NCBI GenBank assembly: GCA_035489435.1
Contig: DATHKG010000015.1
DNA from: DATHKG01 sp035489435
GTDB lineage: Bacteria; Bacteroidota; Bacteroidia; Chitinophagales; Chitinophagaceae
Direction: 5' to 3' (one strand)
Length of the DNA: 64,000 nt
Below are positions 44,509 to 52,120 of this stretch, in pieces (position 1 is the first letter of the stretch; each line of letters begins with the position of its first letter). The notes beneath the pieces were generated by a model. The model was not told where the DNA came from and searched no databases. It saw only the letters and a list, made by a program, of their open reading frames with translations. The translations under genes and the position numbers were made by a program.

Positions 44509-45321
44509 ATGAATTACCTTACGCTGCCTTCATTAAATAACAGTATTTATGTTGCGGAAACTGTTAAACAACAGTTCAGAAATGACGGTCACGTCCTGAT
44601 AAATGGATTGCTTGACAGGGATGAATGCGGAGCCTACCGGTCTGCAATAAACGATGCTGCCTATAAATACAATACTGAAAAACGTAAAATGGAAGAGCGG
44701 GATACTTATGGCAAAGCTTTTTTACAAATTATGAATCTCTGGGAGGTGGATGAAGCAGTCAAATCATTTACACTGGCCAAACGTTTCGCCAGTGTAGCGG
44801 CTCAACTGCTGGGTGTGCCTTCGGTAAGACTTTATCATGACCAGGCGCTCTATAAAGAATCGGGTGGGGGATTCACACCCTGGCACCAGGATCAGTATTA
44901 CTGGCCGCTTGACACCTCAGCGACCGTAACCATGTGGATGCCGCTTGTTGATATCACCATTGACATGGGAATGCTCACCTTCGCATCAGGATCTCATAAA
45001 GAAGGTGCCGTAAAAAACGTTGCAATTTCAGATGAATCTGAAAAAGAATTGAATGAGCATATCAGCAAAAAAGGTTACAGGATCAGCCGGCCTTCAACCA
45101 TGAAAGCCGGTGATGCAAGCTATCACTACGGATGGACCTTACATTCAGCACCAGGAAACAACTCTCCGGTCACCAGGGAGGTCATGACCGTTATTTATTA
45201 TGCAGATGGTGCAAAGATCACCAAACCCATTAACGAACATCAGGAAGCTGACAGGCAGCGCTGGCTTTCTGGCGGGCAACCCGGCGAAACGGCTGCCTCA
45301 AAATTAAATCCGTTGATTTGA
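44509..45321 (+). CDS. Phytanoyl-CoA dioxygenase family protein
   Basis: The 270-residue protein has the Fe(II)/2-oxoglutarate dioxygenase facial triad: His126 and Asp128 in TPWHQDQYYWP, and His212 in WTLHSAPGNNS, with Arg223 as probable 2-oxoglutarate ligand. It has no signal peptide. PhyH relatives hydroxylate acyl-CoAs, amino acids or small metabolites; the substrate here cannot be assigned. It stands between an orphan histidine kinase and a small lipoprotein, with no pathway context. Confidence 0.88.
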   Translation: MNYLTLPSLNNSIYVAETVKQQFRNDGHVLINGLLDRDECGAYRSAINDAAYKYNTEKRKMEERDTYGKAFLQIMNLWEVDEAVKSFTLAKRFASVAAQLLGVPSVRLYHDQALYKESGGGFTPWHQDQYYWPLDTSATVTMWMPLVDITIDMGMLTFASGSHKEGAVKNVAISDESEKELNEHISKKGYRISRPSTMKAGDASYHYGWTLHSAPGNNSPVTREVMTVIYYADGAKITKPINEHQEADRQRWLSGGQPGETAASKLNPLI

Positions 45322-45322
45322 T

Positions 45323-45349
45323 TGCAACGATTTCCTGAACCTGGTTGTC
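45323..45349 (+). promoter_or_regulatory. Possible ECF-type promoter before the lipoprotein gene
   Basis: TGCAACG, 15 bases, TTGTC, ending 17 bases before ATG 45366. It resembles both ECF promoter types in the window but matches neither exactly and could be chance. Confidence 0.25.
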
Positions 45350-45365
45350 AGGCCAAAAAACCTTT

Positions 45366-45827
45366 ATGCTCAAAATCCGGTTTGTTTTATTCTTCATTGT
45401 TGTTTCAAGTTATAGCTGCAAAAAAGAAAGTAACACTGGCGCTGCTTCCCAGGATGGATTGAATGGCCGCTGGAAGATGACAGCCGTGTTGGATAAAAGC
45501 CCCTCCACAATGCTTACCCCTCCGCCGGGATTCGACGGCAAGGTTTATCTTGAATTTACCGGTGACACATTTACCGGTAAAACGATGAAAAATACAATAA
45601 GTAACGGAATCCTGAAAGTAAATAAGCGTGATTCGATAACCTTTGGCAGCTATAGCTCTACCCTGGTAGTAGAAGATCAATGGGGTGGCGCCTTTATGAC
45701 CATGCTTGGATCCTGTATGCTGCAATCCTATTATCCTTGTCGTCCTTCCACTATTACCTGGAAATCTCCAAAGCGAATCGAAATCAATACAGCAATGCGG
45801 TATACCATTACTCTTGAAAAATTTTAG
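45366..45827 (+). CDS. Small lipoprotein, unknown function
   Basis: The start is taken at ATG 45366, directly before a lipoprotein signal (RFVLFFIVVSSYSC); an ATG seven codons upstream would add polar residues. The mature part of about 130 residues begins KKESNTG and reads LNGRWKMTAVLDKSP and YLEFTGDTFTGKTMKNTISNGIL. This is the lipocalin-like or META-like beta pattern frequent in small Bacteroidota lipoproteins. Two Cys residues (SCMLQSYYPC) may pair. No function can be assigned. It follows the dioxygenase gene by 44 bases. Confidence 0.65.
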   Translation: MLKIRFVLFFIVVSSYSCKKESNTGAASQDGLNGRWKMTAVLDKSPSTMLTPPPGFDGKVYLEFTGDTFTGKTMKNTISNGILKVNKRDSITFGSYSSTLVVEDQWGGAFMTMLGSCMLQSYYPCRPSTITWKSPKRIEINTAMRYTITLEKF

Positions 45828-45880
45828 ACCCTGATCTCCCAGGTCCGGATCCTTTAATCATCGTTCAACTTAAAAATAAA

Positions 45881-45927
45881 TTTGGGCAACTAATCGGTTG
45901 CTCTTATATTTGCAACTGATCGGTTGC
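45881..45927 (+). promoter_or_regulatory. Bacteroidota promoter with two operators for the ArsR-type gene
   Basis: TTTG (45881-45884), 20 bases, TATATTTG (45905-45912) is an exact match to the Bacteroidota TTTG/TAnnTTTG promoter. Two near-identical 16-base sites, GCAACTAATCGGTTGC (45886-45901) and GCAACTGATCGGTTGC (45912-45927), each have GCAAC..GTTGC arms. They lie between the boxes and across the start point, 26 bases apart. This is how an autorepressor would block its own promoter. Confidence 0.75.
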
Positions 45928-45955
45928 GAGATAATAAATAACCTGATCACAGTTT

Positions 45956-46270
45956 ATGAGAAGAGATGTGTTCCAGGCAATTGCCGACCCTACCCGCCGC
46001 GCCATTTTAAGTTTGATTGCCTTGGAGGCTATGACGCCGAATGCTATTGCAGAACATTTTGACAGCACCCGGCAGGCAGTATCTAAACATATAAAGATTC
46101 TGTCGGAATGCGAGTTGTTAGAAGAAACGAAAAGCGGGCGTGAAATTTATTATCATTTCAATGTCAACAAAATGAAAGAAGTCGATAACTGGCTGGAGCA
46201 ATTCCGGTCAATGTGGGAAGATCGGTTCATGAATCTTGATAGTGTTTTGAAAAAAATTAAAACCAAATAA
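45956..46270 (+). CDS. ArsR-family winged-helix repressor
   Basis: The 104-residue protein is a compact winged helix (FQAIADPTRRAILSLI, then IAEHFDSTRQAVSKHIKILSECELL, wing EETKSGREIYYHF). It has no metal-binding Cys pair, so it is the type that is paired with SRPBCC/AHSA1 proteins. The next gene, one base after its stop, is exactly such a protein, though broken. Its promoter carries two operator-like repeats, so autoregulation is predicted. Confidence 0.88.
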   Translation: MRRDVFQAIADPTRRAILSLIALEAMTPNAIAEHFDSTRQAVSKHIKILSECELLEETKSGREIYYHFNVNKMKEVDNWLEQFRSMWEDRFMNLDSVLKKIKTK

Positions 46271-46271
46271 C

Positions 46272-46769
46272 ATGGAAACAAAAAATCAAATGCAGATCGT
46301 GAAAGATGTACCAAACAAGAAAATCACCATCACACGCATATTTGATGCGGCACCCGCTGAAGTCTGGAAAGCCTGGACGGAAAGCGAATTGTTAGATCAG
46401 TAGTGGGCGCCAAAACCATGGAAAGCTGAAACGAAAAAAATGGATTTTAAAGAAGGTGGCTATTGGCTCTATGCCATGGTTGGACCAGATAATACGAGGC
46501 ATTGGGCAAGGATTGACTTTTCTGCTATCAATCCAAAGAAAAGCTATGAAGGCATTGATACATTTTGTGATGAAAATGGCATACCTAATCCTGAAATGCC
46601 AAAGATGTCATGGAAAAATACTTTTGAATTGACAGAAGGAGGCACAAAACTGACCGTTGAAATTTCCTTCCAGAAAGAAGCCGATATCAAACAGATGATG
46701 GATATGGGCTTTGAACAAGGCTTCGCTTCAGCGCTTGATAATTTAGATGAAACATTAAGAGAATTATGA
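46272..46769 (+). pseudogene. SRPBCC/AHSA1-domain protein with in-frame TAG
   Basis: From ATG 46272 the frame encodes a complete AHSA1-like protein of about 165 residues (KITITRIFDAAPAEVWKAWTE, then WAPKPWKAE, MDFKEGGYWLYAM) except for a TAG at 46401-46403, codon 44. Relatives have Trp-Trp-x-P-K at this spot (QWWAPKPW), so a single TGG-to-TAG change explains it. Everything downstream is intact, so the lesion is recent, or the base call is wrong. A restart at ATG 46440 would give a 109-residue C-terminal fragment lacking the first strand and helices. It is cotranscribed with the ArsR-type repressor. Confidence 0.8.
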
Positions 46770-46868
46770 ATTATGAGTTATGAGTTATGAAAGAGTGACG
46801 AGTAGTTGAGTTATGAGTGGAAATACATTCATAACTCACTCATCACTCATAACTCATAATTCTCTTAA
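46755..46868. repeat. Inverted repeat with TATGAGT heptamers between convergent genes
   Basis: A 15-base block TTAAGAGAATTATGA (46755-46769) recurs inverted at 46854-46868. Each copy encodes the last codons (LREL-stop) of one of the two convergent genes. Between them lie degenerate 7-base units of the TATGAGT type on both strands. The whole can fold into a long imperfect hairpin and may terminate both transcripts. Confidence 0.75.
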
Positions 46869-47366
46869 ATGTTTTTTCTTCTTTGCTCCTAAGTACATAT
46901 CAAGTAACATCAGTCCTAAAACTGTATTGATCATCAGGAACACATTTGTATAAGCACTGTTAAACAGCTTATCATAATTCACAGATTCGATGTTAAAAGG
47001 TAATACCGATTTTGCATCGCTGGTCCAGGTAGCCTGGCTGAATGCATAAATAAAAAATCCGACTATTGTGAGAATAAAGAATCCACCAATGCCCCAGATG
47101 ATTTTTTGATTCAGGTATTTTTTTGAAGCTGGTGTGATCTGGAGACGGCCGATCTCTTCCATTACATTGCGCGTAAAACTCATAGACGGAACTTCAAGCT
47201 CAAAGTTTTCCTGCATCAGGCTGTGTACCTGCAAAAGCTCTGCATATTTCTCCCGCCAGGCCTGGTTGGTTTGAACAAGATTCTGCACAAAGGAATTTTC
47301 CTCGACGGAGAGGTTTCCATCGATATAATCCCAGATCCTTGCCTCAATATGCTGCTCCGTGTTCAT
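46854..47366 (-). CDS. Putative anti-sigma factor (ECF-2)
   Basis: The 170-residue protein has an N-terminal cytoplasmic helical domain (IEARIWDYIDGNLSVEENSFVQNLVQ), a typical anti-sigma N-terminus but without the HxxxCxxC zinc motif. Two membrane helices follow (about 87-110 and 140-158). It lies downstream of the ECF-2 sigma gene on the same strand, but unusually the 126-base spacer is filled by a minisatellite. Role as the membrane-bound inhibitor of that sigma factor is inferred from position and architecture. Confidence 0.7.
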   Translation of the reverse strand: MNTEQHIEARIWDYIDGNLSVEENSFVQNLVQTNQAWREKYAELLQVHSLMQENFELEVPSMSFTRNVMEEIGRLQITPASKKYLNQKIIWGIGGFFILTIVGFFIYAFSQATWTSDAKSVLPFNIESVNYDKLFNSAYTNVFLMINTVLGLMLLDMYLGAKKKKHLREL

Positions 47367-47384
47367 AAAATGAGTTTTAATAAT

Positions 47385-47488
47385 GTTAATCTGTGTTGTT
47401 AATCTGTGTTGTTAATCTACGTAGTTAATCTGTGTTGTTAATCTGCGTTGTTAATCTACGTTGTTGATCTGCGTTGTTAATCTGCTTT
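47385..47488. repeat. 13-bp minisatellite, eight units, between sigma and anti-sigma genes
   Basis: Eight tandem 13-base units with consensus GTTAATCTGYGTT occupy 104 of the 126 bases between the ECF-2 sigma stop and the anti-sigma start. Units differ at one to three positions, so the array is not fresh. Confidence 0.92.
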
Positions 47489-47492
47489 GGTT

Positions 47493-48077
47493 TTAATTGA
47501 GCATATCTCTTAATTCCTGTTTGAAATGGGTCTGCATTTTTTCTTTCAGTCTTGCCCTTGCCCGATGCAACCGGACCTTCACAGCATTCGCTTCAATTCC
47601 CATTACCACACTAATTTCTTCAAGGCTTTGTTCACCTTTATAAAATAAGGTAAGGATATTTGCATCGTCGCTGCTTAATAGTTGTATGGCTTCGTTGACC
47701 ATTGATTGCCTGGATTTTGTTTCCATCTGGTTCGCATTGAAACCTGAATCCTGGTTCTCAACAACCGCCATTACTTTCTCATTATCAAGGGATCGAATGT
47801 CCAGTTTCTTTTTTCTTAAGAAGCTAAGACAAGAGGTAGTGGTGATGGTAAATAACCAGGTACTGAATTTCGATTCGCCCCTGAAATTACTCAATGATTT
47901 ATAAGCTTTTACAAAAGCATCCTGTGCAATCTCTTCCGCGTCCTCACGGTTAGGGGTATATCTAAGCGTGATGGTAAAAACGAAATTCTGGTATCGTTTC
48001 ACCAATTCAGAAAAGCTCCGGGTATCTCCGGCGAGGGTCCTTTCGATTATGTCCGTATCAGTTGGTCCCGAAGTCAT
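47493..48077 (-). CDS. ECF RNA polymerase sigma factor (ECF-2)
   Basis: The 194-residue protein has sigma region 2 (DAEEIAQDAFVKAYKSLSNFRG, STWLFTITTTSCLSFLRKKK; about 45-95) and region 4 (LEEISVVMGIEANAVKVRLHRARARLK; about 150-180). The element TGTAACC-N15-GCGTC ends 12 bases before its ATG. The same motif occurs twice before the DUF6249 gene and once before a membrane protein gene at 49830. This suggests a self-activated sigma with a local regulon. Confidence 0.92.
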   Translation of the reverse strand: MTSGPTDTDIIERTLAGDTRSFSELVKRYQNFVFTITLRYTPNREDAEEIAQDAFVKAYKSLSNFRGESKFSTWLFTITTTSCLSFLRKKKLDIRSLDNEKVMAVVENQDSGFNANQMETKSRQSMVNEAIQLLSSDDANILTLFYKGEQSLEEISVVMGIEANAVKVRLHRARARLKEKMQTHFKQELRDMLN

Positions 48078-48088
48078 TATAGTAGTCA

Positions 48089-48115
48089 GACGCTTTGTGA
48101 TGAAGCCAGGTTACA
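48089..48115 (-). promoter_or_regulatory. ECF-2 promoter, sigma gene (autoregulation)
   Basis: On the minus strand, TGTAACC (48115-48109), 15 bases, GCGTC (48093-48089), 12 bases before the sigma ATG. Confidence 0.65.
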
Positions 48116-48293
48116 TCAAACAGGCAGGTTTTTTAGAGCGATTTACCGCTGAGGCCATAGCCTGAGCCGGAAAAGAGCTGTTTCATAACGTAAATTACAG
48201 CTTTTCCCAGAACGGGTAAATAAAGACAACTGGACGGATTTTACACTGTAAACGCGGTATAACAGGAGCGAATCGGAATTTTTTTGAGTTGAC

Positions 48294-48320
48294 TGTAACC
48301 TGCCACTTTCAGATGTAGTC
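48294..48320 (+). promoter_or_regulatory. ECF-2 promoter, upstream copy for DUF6249 gene
   Basis: TGTAACC (48294-48300), 15 bases, TAGTC (48316-48320), followed by A. Confidence 0.65.
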
Positions 48321-48371
48321 ATAGTTGTGTTCTGAAGAAAACAGAACGGTAAAAAAAAATCTGAAAAAAGC

Positions 48372-48398
48372 TGTAACCCCGGGATCAATGCTGTAGTC
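48372..48398 (+). promoter_or_regulatory. ECF-2 promoter, downstream copy for DUF6249 gene
   Basis: TGTAACC (48372-48378), 15 bases, TAGTC (48394-48398), followed by A, 42 bases before the ATG. Its boxes are identical to the upstream copy while the spacer is unrelated. Confidence 0.7.
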
Positions 48399-48440
48399 AG
48401 ATATTTTGAACCCTTACCCTTAACTTTTAAAATTTGTTTT

Positions 48441-48791
48441 ATGCACGAGTTAATCCCAATAGTAATGTTCGCAGGTTTTTTTGCAATGGTTTTTGGAATC
48501 GTTTACCTCAGAACCCGTCAAAACCTGGCTATGATTGAAAAAGGAATGAACCCTAAACAATTTAACAACAGACCAGTTCCCTATCTGAACCTTAAATGGG
48601 GTCTGTTATTGATTGGATCTGGCCTCGGTCTCCTGATTGCTTATATCGCTGATTTGAGTGTTGCAGTAATCGATGGCGAAGAAAATCCAACCATTTATTT
48701 TGCTTTGATTGCAATCTTTGGTGGTTTCGGCCTGATAGCTTCTTACCGCATCGAAAAGAAAGAATTGCTTGACAGGGAAATCAGGGCTTAA
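48441..48791 (+). CDS. DUF6249-family small membrane protein
   Basis: The 116-residue protein has one helix at about 4-23 (IVMFAGFFAMVFGIVYLRT), a short cytoplasmic hinge (RQNLAMIEKGMNPKQF) and two more helices (about 52-72 and 84-103), ending in a charged tail. This is the DUF6249 layout. It is preceded by two tandem ECF-2-type promoter motifs and is divergent from the sigma gene. It is probably an effector or regulator of the ECF-2 envelope response. A terminator follows. Function unknown. Confidence 0.78.
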   Translation: MHELIPIVMFAGFFAMVFGIVYLRTRQNLAMIEKGMNPKQFNNRPVPYLNLKWGLLLIGSGLGLLIAYIADLSVAVIDGEENPTIYFALIAIFGGFGLIASYRIEKKELLDREIRA

Positions 48792-48832
48792 TTATCATCC
48801 CGGAAAACATCCTTCCTTCAATATAAATTTCA

Positions 48833-48868
48833 AACCCAAATCGGCATCTGCCTGATCTGGGTTTTTTT
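48833..48868 (+). terminator. Rho-independent terminator after the DUF6249 gene
   Basis: AACCCAAATC and GATCTGGGTT form a 10-base stem with one mismatch around an 11-base loop, followed by further T residues, 42 bases after the stop. Confidence 0.8.
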
Positions 48869-48965
48869 CTGAGTTACATCATTAAAATATCTGAATTACT
48901 ACATCAAAATAGTTATGTCATCAAAGCCTGATTAACTAATTTGCGCCCGGCTTAATTCTCAAACT

Positions 48966-49517
48966 ATGCAGGAATTTAAAACCGTTAAAGAATCACAGAC
49001 AACACTGACAGAACTTATGATCCCGTCTTATGCCAATTTTGGTGGAAAGATCCATGGCGGCATTATTATGAGCCTGATGGATAAGGTAGCTTATGTGTGT
49101 GCTGCAAAACATGCCGGTAACTATTGTGTAACTGCTTCAGTTGATGATATAAATTTTCTTGCGCCGGTTGGAGTGGGAGAGCTCGTGTCGTTACACGCTT
49201 CTATTAATCATGTCGGAAAAACTTCGATGGTTGTGGGAATCAGGGTCACTTCTCAAAATGTAAAAACCGGTACTGTGCAACATACAAATACCAGCTATTT
49301 TACAATGATTGCTATGGACGAGCATAATCAACCTTTCATGGTTCCGGGGTTAATTCTTAAAACACAGGAACAGGTAAGACGTTTTTACCAGGCACACAAT
49401 AGGAAGGAACTGAATAAATTTTATGCAACTGAAGCAAAAAGGCTTAAGAGTTCTTTCGAGATAAAAAAATCCATGGAGCTTATCAAAAATGAGCGCTGTC
49501 GTATTGAACTTGATTGA
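48966..49517 (+). CDS. Acyl-CoA thioesterase (hotdog, YciA/BACH-like)
   Basis: The 183-residue protein matches the hexameric acyl-CoA thioesterase family. It has ANFGGKIHGGIIMSLMDKVAYVCAAKHAG near residue 23, with the catalytic Asp/Asn region in the hotdog helix, then VTASVDDINFLAPVGVGE and FTMIAMDEHNQP. The C-terminal 55 residues are a charged extension found in some relatives. It would hydrolyse medium- or long-chain acyl-CoA in the cytoplasm. It stands alone. Confidence 0.9.
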   Translation: MQEFKTVKESQTTLTELMIPSYANFGGKIHGGIIMSLMDKVAYVCAAKHAGNYCVTASVDDINFLAPVGVGELVSLHASINHVGKTSMVVGIRVTSQNVKTGTVQHTNTSYFTMIAMDEHNQPFMVPGLILKTQEQVRRFYQAHNRKELNKFYATEAKRLKSSFEIKKSMELIKNERCRIELD

Positions 49518-49540
49518 GCCGAAAAAATTCTCCGGCTTCA

Positions 49541-49619
49541 ATCTGAATTCTGCCAAATTAATCTGAATTCTGCCAAATTAATCTGAATTTTCCTCATCAA
49601 TCTGAATTCTCCCAGCTTA
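49541..49619. repeat. 20-bp tandem repeat, four units
   Basis: Two exact copies of ATCTGAATTCTGCCAAATTA are followed by two diverged copies (19 and 20 bases) sharing ATCTGAATT. The array begins 23 bases after the thioesterase stop. Confidence 0.85.
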
Positions 49620-49740
49620 CTATTTGTACTCAATCCTCATAACATATAACAGTTGCCTTTCGTCCAAATAAGATTAGCCTTGCCAGCCAGGAGTCAAATC
49701 TTATAAAGCAAAAAAAAATCAAAAAGATTAAGCATTGTTG

Positions 49741-49767
49741 TGTAACCTCACGGGTCCTGGCCGGGTC
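49741..49767 (+). promoter_or_regulatory. ECF-2 promoter before the membrane protein gene
   Basis: TGTAACC (49741-49747), 15 bases, GGGTC (49763-49767), 62 bases before the ATG at 49830. It has the same boxes and spacing as the three copies around the ECF-2 sigma gene. Confidence 0.6.
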
Positions 49768-49829
49768 TTACTATGGTTGCCGCCGCGACCGACTGCAGGC
49801 TCACTATTTTAAACCTTAACAACAATTTT

Positions 49830-50432
49830 ATGCAGGAGACTTCCAGGATCAACCGTATTGTTTGGGGCATATCTATGATTTGTGCCCCGCTATTATTTGG
49901 CATTTCAACTTTTTTATGGCGGGATGGCCAATACGGTGCATACGGGGGAACATTCGTTGTGATGGCAACTGTATTCTGGATCGCAGCGTTTATCGGTTTG
50001 TTTGACCTGCTGAAATCAAAAACGCCGGTTTATGCTTCCCTGGGATTGTTTATAGCAATCGCGGGCTGTATTTCCGGGGCGAACTTCGGATTTGCGGGTG
50101 CATATAATGATATCTTTAGCATTTCGCATGCGCATTACCTGGAACAACTTGCAGCGTTTCCGGCGGTTGCCGGGATCCTGTTATTCTGGTCAGGTCCGAT
50201 ATTTCCTTTGAGTTTGTTTGTGTTGGGTATCGTACTCGTAAGGACAAAGTCGGCACCTGTATGGACGGGCATCCTGATAAGTATCTCAGGTTTAGCGTTT
50301 CCATTGAGCCGTATTCCACGTATTGAATGGATAGCACATGTTTGCGATGCCCTGATGTTTATTCCATTTTGTTATCTGGGCTTTGTGTATTTCCTTGGAA
50401 CAATACCGGTAGGGAAGCTGCAAAAAATTTAA
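49830..50432 (+). CDS. Multi-pass membrane protein, unknown function (ECF-2 regulon candidate)
   Basis: The start is taken at ATG 49830 (MQETSRINRIVWGIS); an ATG at 49773 would add 19 residues and lies only six bases behind the predicted promoter. The 200-residue protein has six hydrophobic segments, about 10-30, 38-60, 66-88, 110-130, 136-158 and 172-194. I do not recognise a family; the layout is like the DUF4386-type protein at 34539. An ECF-2 promoter motif upstream suggests an envelope-stress role. Confidence 0.62.
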   Translation: MQETSRINRIVWGISMICAPLLFGISTFLWRDGQYGAYGGTFVVMATVFWIAAFIGLFDLLKSKTPVYASLGLFIAIAGCISGANFGFAGAYNDIFSISHAHYLEQLAAFPAVAGILLFWSGPIFPLSLFVLGIVLVRTKSAPVWTGILISISGLAFPLSRIPRIEWIAHVCDALMFIPFCYLGFVYFLGTIPVGKLQKI

Positions 50433-50524
50433 CGTTAAATATAGGGGCTACACGTCTAATATCTGGCTGAGCATCTTGTATCACGGCTTAGCTTCTAAAA
50501 CCAGCCAGGACTTACCGTCTATTA

Positions 50525-52120
50525 TCAGGCAGGTTGTTTCTTTACTTCAGCTATAGCGCGAATCACCGCCTGATCATACTGGTTATGAACTTCATAATAA
50601 CCCTGCATTCTCCAGAGCTGCCTGGCCATCCAGGTCTTAATTCTTTTCTGAACCTCGCGCTTGTCGGCTGCAGAAAGATTTTCGAGATTCACATTTTCAT
50701 TCTTCATAAATGTCACTAAATGGTTCCAGGCATCAGTTGAATCCCGGAATCCTGAAGCGAATTCCGCCGGAGTTTTAAACTTATTGAAATAATCCTTCCG
50801 GTCGATATAATACTGGTAAATAAAACGTGTAAACTTTCCATCATAAAACAATGGGCCCATGGCTGGTGAAAATGCCGTTGTATCAAAAGGAACAAACACG
50901 TCTGGGGTAATGCCACCCCCACCGTAAACCGTACGGCCTCCTTTTGTTTTAAATGGCTTGCCAAATGCTTCCTTAAGTGTATCTGCATGTACCACTTCGC
51001 CATTGTGAAAACGCGTTGTCACCTCATCCTGGTAAGCGGCCCTGCCTGCTGCATATGATTTTTGAATACTGCGGCCGGCAGGCGTATAGTACCTTGCAAC
51101 CGTAAGCCGGAGTGCCGCACCATTGCTCAGGTTATATTGTTCCTGCACCAGGCCCTTGCCGAATGTACGCCGGCCGATAATTGTGCCGCGGTCCCAATCC
51201 TGGACGGCACCAGCCAAAACCTCGCTTGCCGAGGCTGAGCCCTCATCGACCAGTATCACCAGTTTCCCGGCCTCAAAAAGCCCCGGACGTTTGCTGTTAA
51301 AATCAATCCGCGGTTGTTTATCGCCCTGCGTATATACAATCAGTTTATCCCCGTCAAGGAATTCATCAGCCATATTTACAGCTTCATTCAAAATTCCTCC
51401 TCCATTACCCCGGAGATCAAGAACCAGGTTTTTCATACCCAACTTCTGCAATTTTTCCAGTGAATACATGAACTCACGATAAGTTGTGCCTGAAAAACGA
51501 CCGACATGTATCAGCCCTGTTGTACTATCAACAAGATAAGCCGCATCAACCGAATATAAGGGAATGGTGCCTCGCGTGATCGTGACCGGTAGCTGCTGGT
51601 TACCGCGAACTATCAATACATTAACGGGCGATCCACGTTCGCCGCGCAATAGCTTTTTTATCTTATCAGAACTTATTTTCACCCCCGCTACAACAGAATC
51701 CCCCACTTTAATAAACTTATCGCCAACCTTCAGACCTGCTTTTTCACTGGGTCCTTCAGTTGAAACATTCGTCACATTTACGGTGTCATTGATGATAAGA
51801 AATTCCACCCCAATGCCTTCGAAATTGCCCTGCAGGTCTTCATTTACCTCAGCAAGATGAACGGCAGGGATGAATATTGAATGTGGATCGAGATGGGTAA
51901 GCATGGCCTGGACAGCATCTTCTGTTAAAGAATCTGTATCTACAGGATCTACATATCTTTTATTCACAAGGTCCACCACTTCCTGCAATGATGAACGTTT
52001 TGAGGAAGCAAAAAAGCCTTGGGTTGAAGGGATGTTTTCGCGCAATTTATATCCGATTCTCATGCCCACAATCATTACTATTGCAAAAAGTAATGGTAAC
52101 CAAACCTGCAGTTTTTTCAT
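50525..52120 (-). CDS. S41 C-terminal processing peptidase
   Basis: The 531-residue protein has an N-terminal membrane anchor (about 5-22), a PDZ domain (about 95-185, FEGIGVEFLIINDTV, KAGLKVGDKFIKVG) and the S41 protease core. The Ser/Lys dyad Ser297 (DEGSASASE) and Lys322 (RTFGKGLVQ) are 25 residues apart, as in Prc. LDLRGNGGG near 235 is the family oxyanion region. It would degrade or process periplasmic proteins from their C-termini. It diverges from a sugar kinase gene. TACCTTCG boxes, one base off the TAnnTTTG consensus, are found on both strands of the 108-base gap. Confidence 0.93.
   Translation of the reverse strand: MKKLQVWLPLLFAIVMIVGMRIGYKLRENIPSTQGFFASSKRSSLQEVVDLVNKRYVDPVDTDSLTEDAVQAMLTHLDPHSIFIPAVHLAEVNEDLQGNFEGIGVEFLIINDTVNVTNVSTEGPSEKAGLKVGDKFIKVGDSVVAGVKISSDKIKKLLRGERGSPVNVLIVRGNQQLPVTITRGTIPLYSVDAAYLVDSTTGLIHVGRFSGTTYREFMYSLEKLQKLGMKNLVLDLRGNGGGILNEAVNMADEFLDGDKLIVYTQGDKQPRIDFNSKRPGLFEAGKLVILVDEGSASASEVLAGAVQDWDRGTIIGRRTFGKGLVQEQYNLSNGAALRLTVARYYTPAGRSIQKSYAAGRAAYQDEVTTRFHNGEVVHADTLKEAFGKPFKTKGGRTVYGGGGITPDVFVPFDTTAFSPAMGPLFYDGKFTRFIYQYYIDRKDYFNKFKTPAEFASGFRDSTDAWNHLVTFMKNENVNLENLSAADKREVQKRIKTWMARQLWRMQGYYEVHNQYDQAVIRAIAEVKKQPA

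Larger units (their letters stand above)
48078..48440. other. Divergent regulatory region between ECF-2 sigma and DUF6249 genes
   Basis: These 363 bases contain no gene. They hold three copies of the TGTAACC-N15-nnGTC motif: one towards the sigma gene and two in tandem, 78 bases apart, towards the DUF6249 gene. Confidence 0.75.
49518..49829. other. Intergenic region with repeats and an ECF-2 promoter
   Basis: About 312 bases without a gene. It contains the ATCTGAATTC-type tandem repeat (49541-49619) and an ECF-2-like promoter (49741-49767). The rest shows nothing recognisable. Confidence 0.6.

Noticed and set aside
47385..47488. Calling the 13-bp array a CRISPR
   Set aside because: Units are contiguous with no unique spacers, and no cas genes are present.
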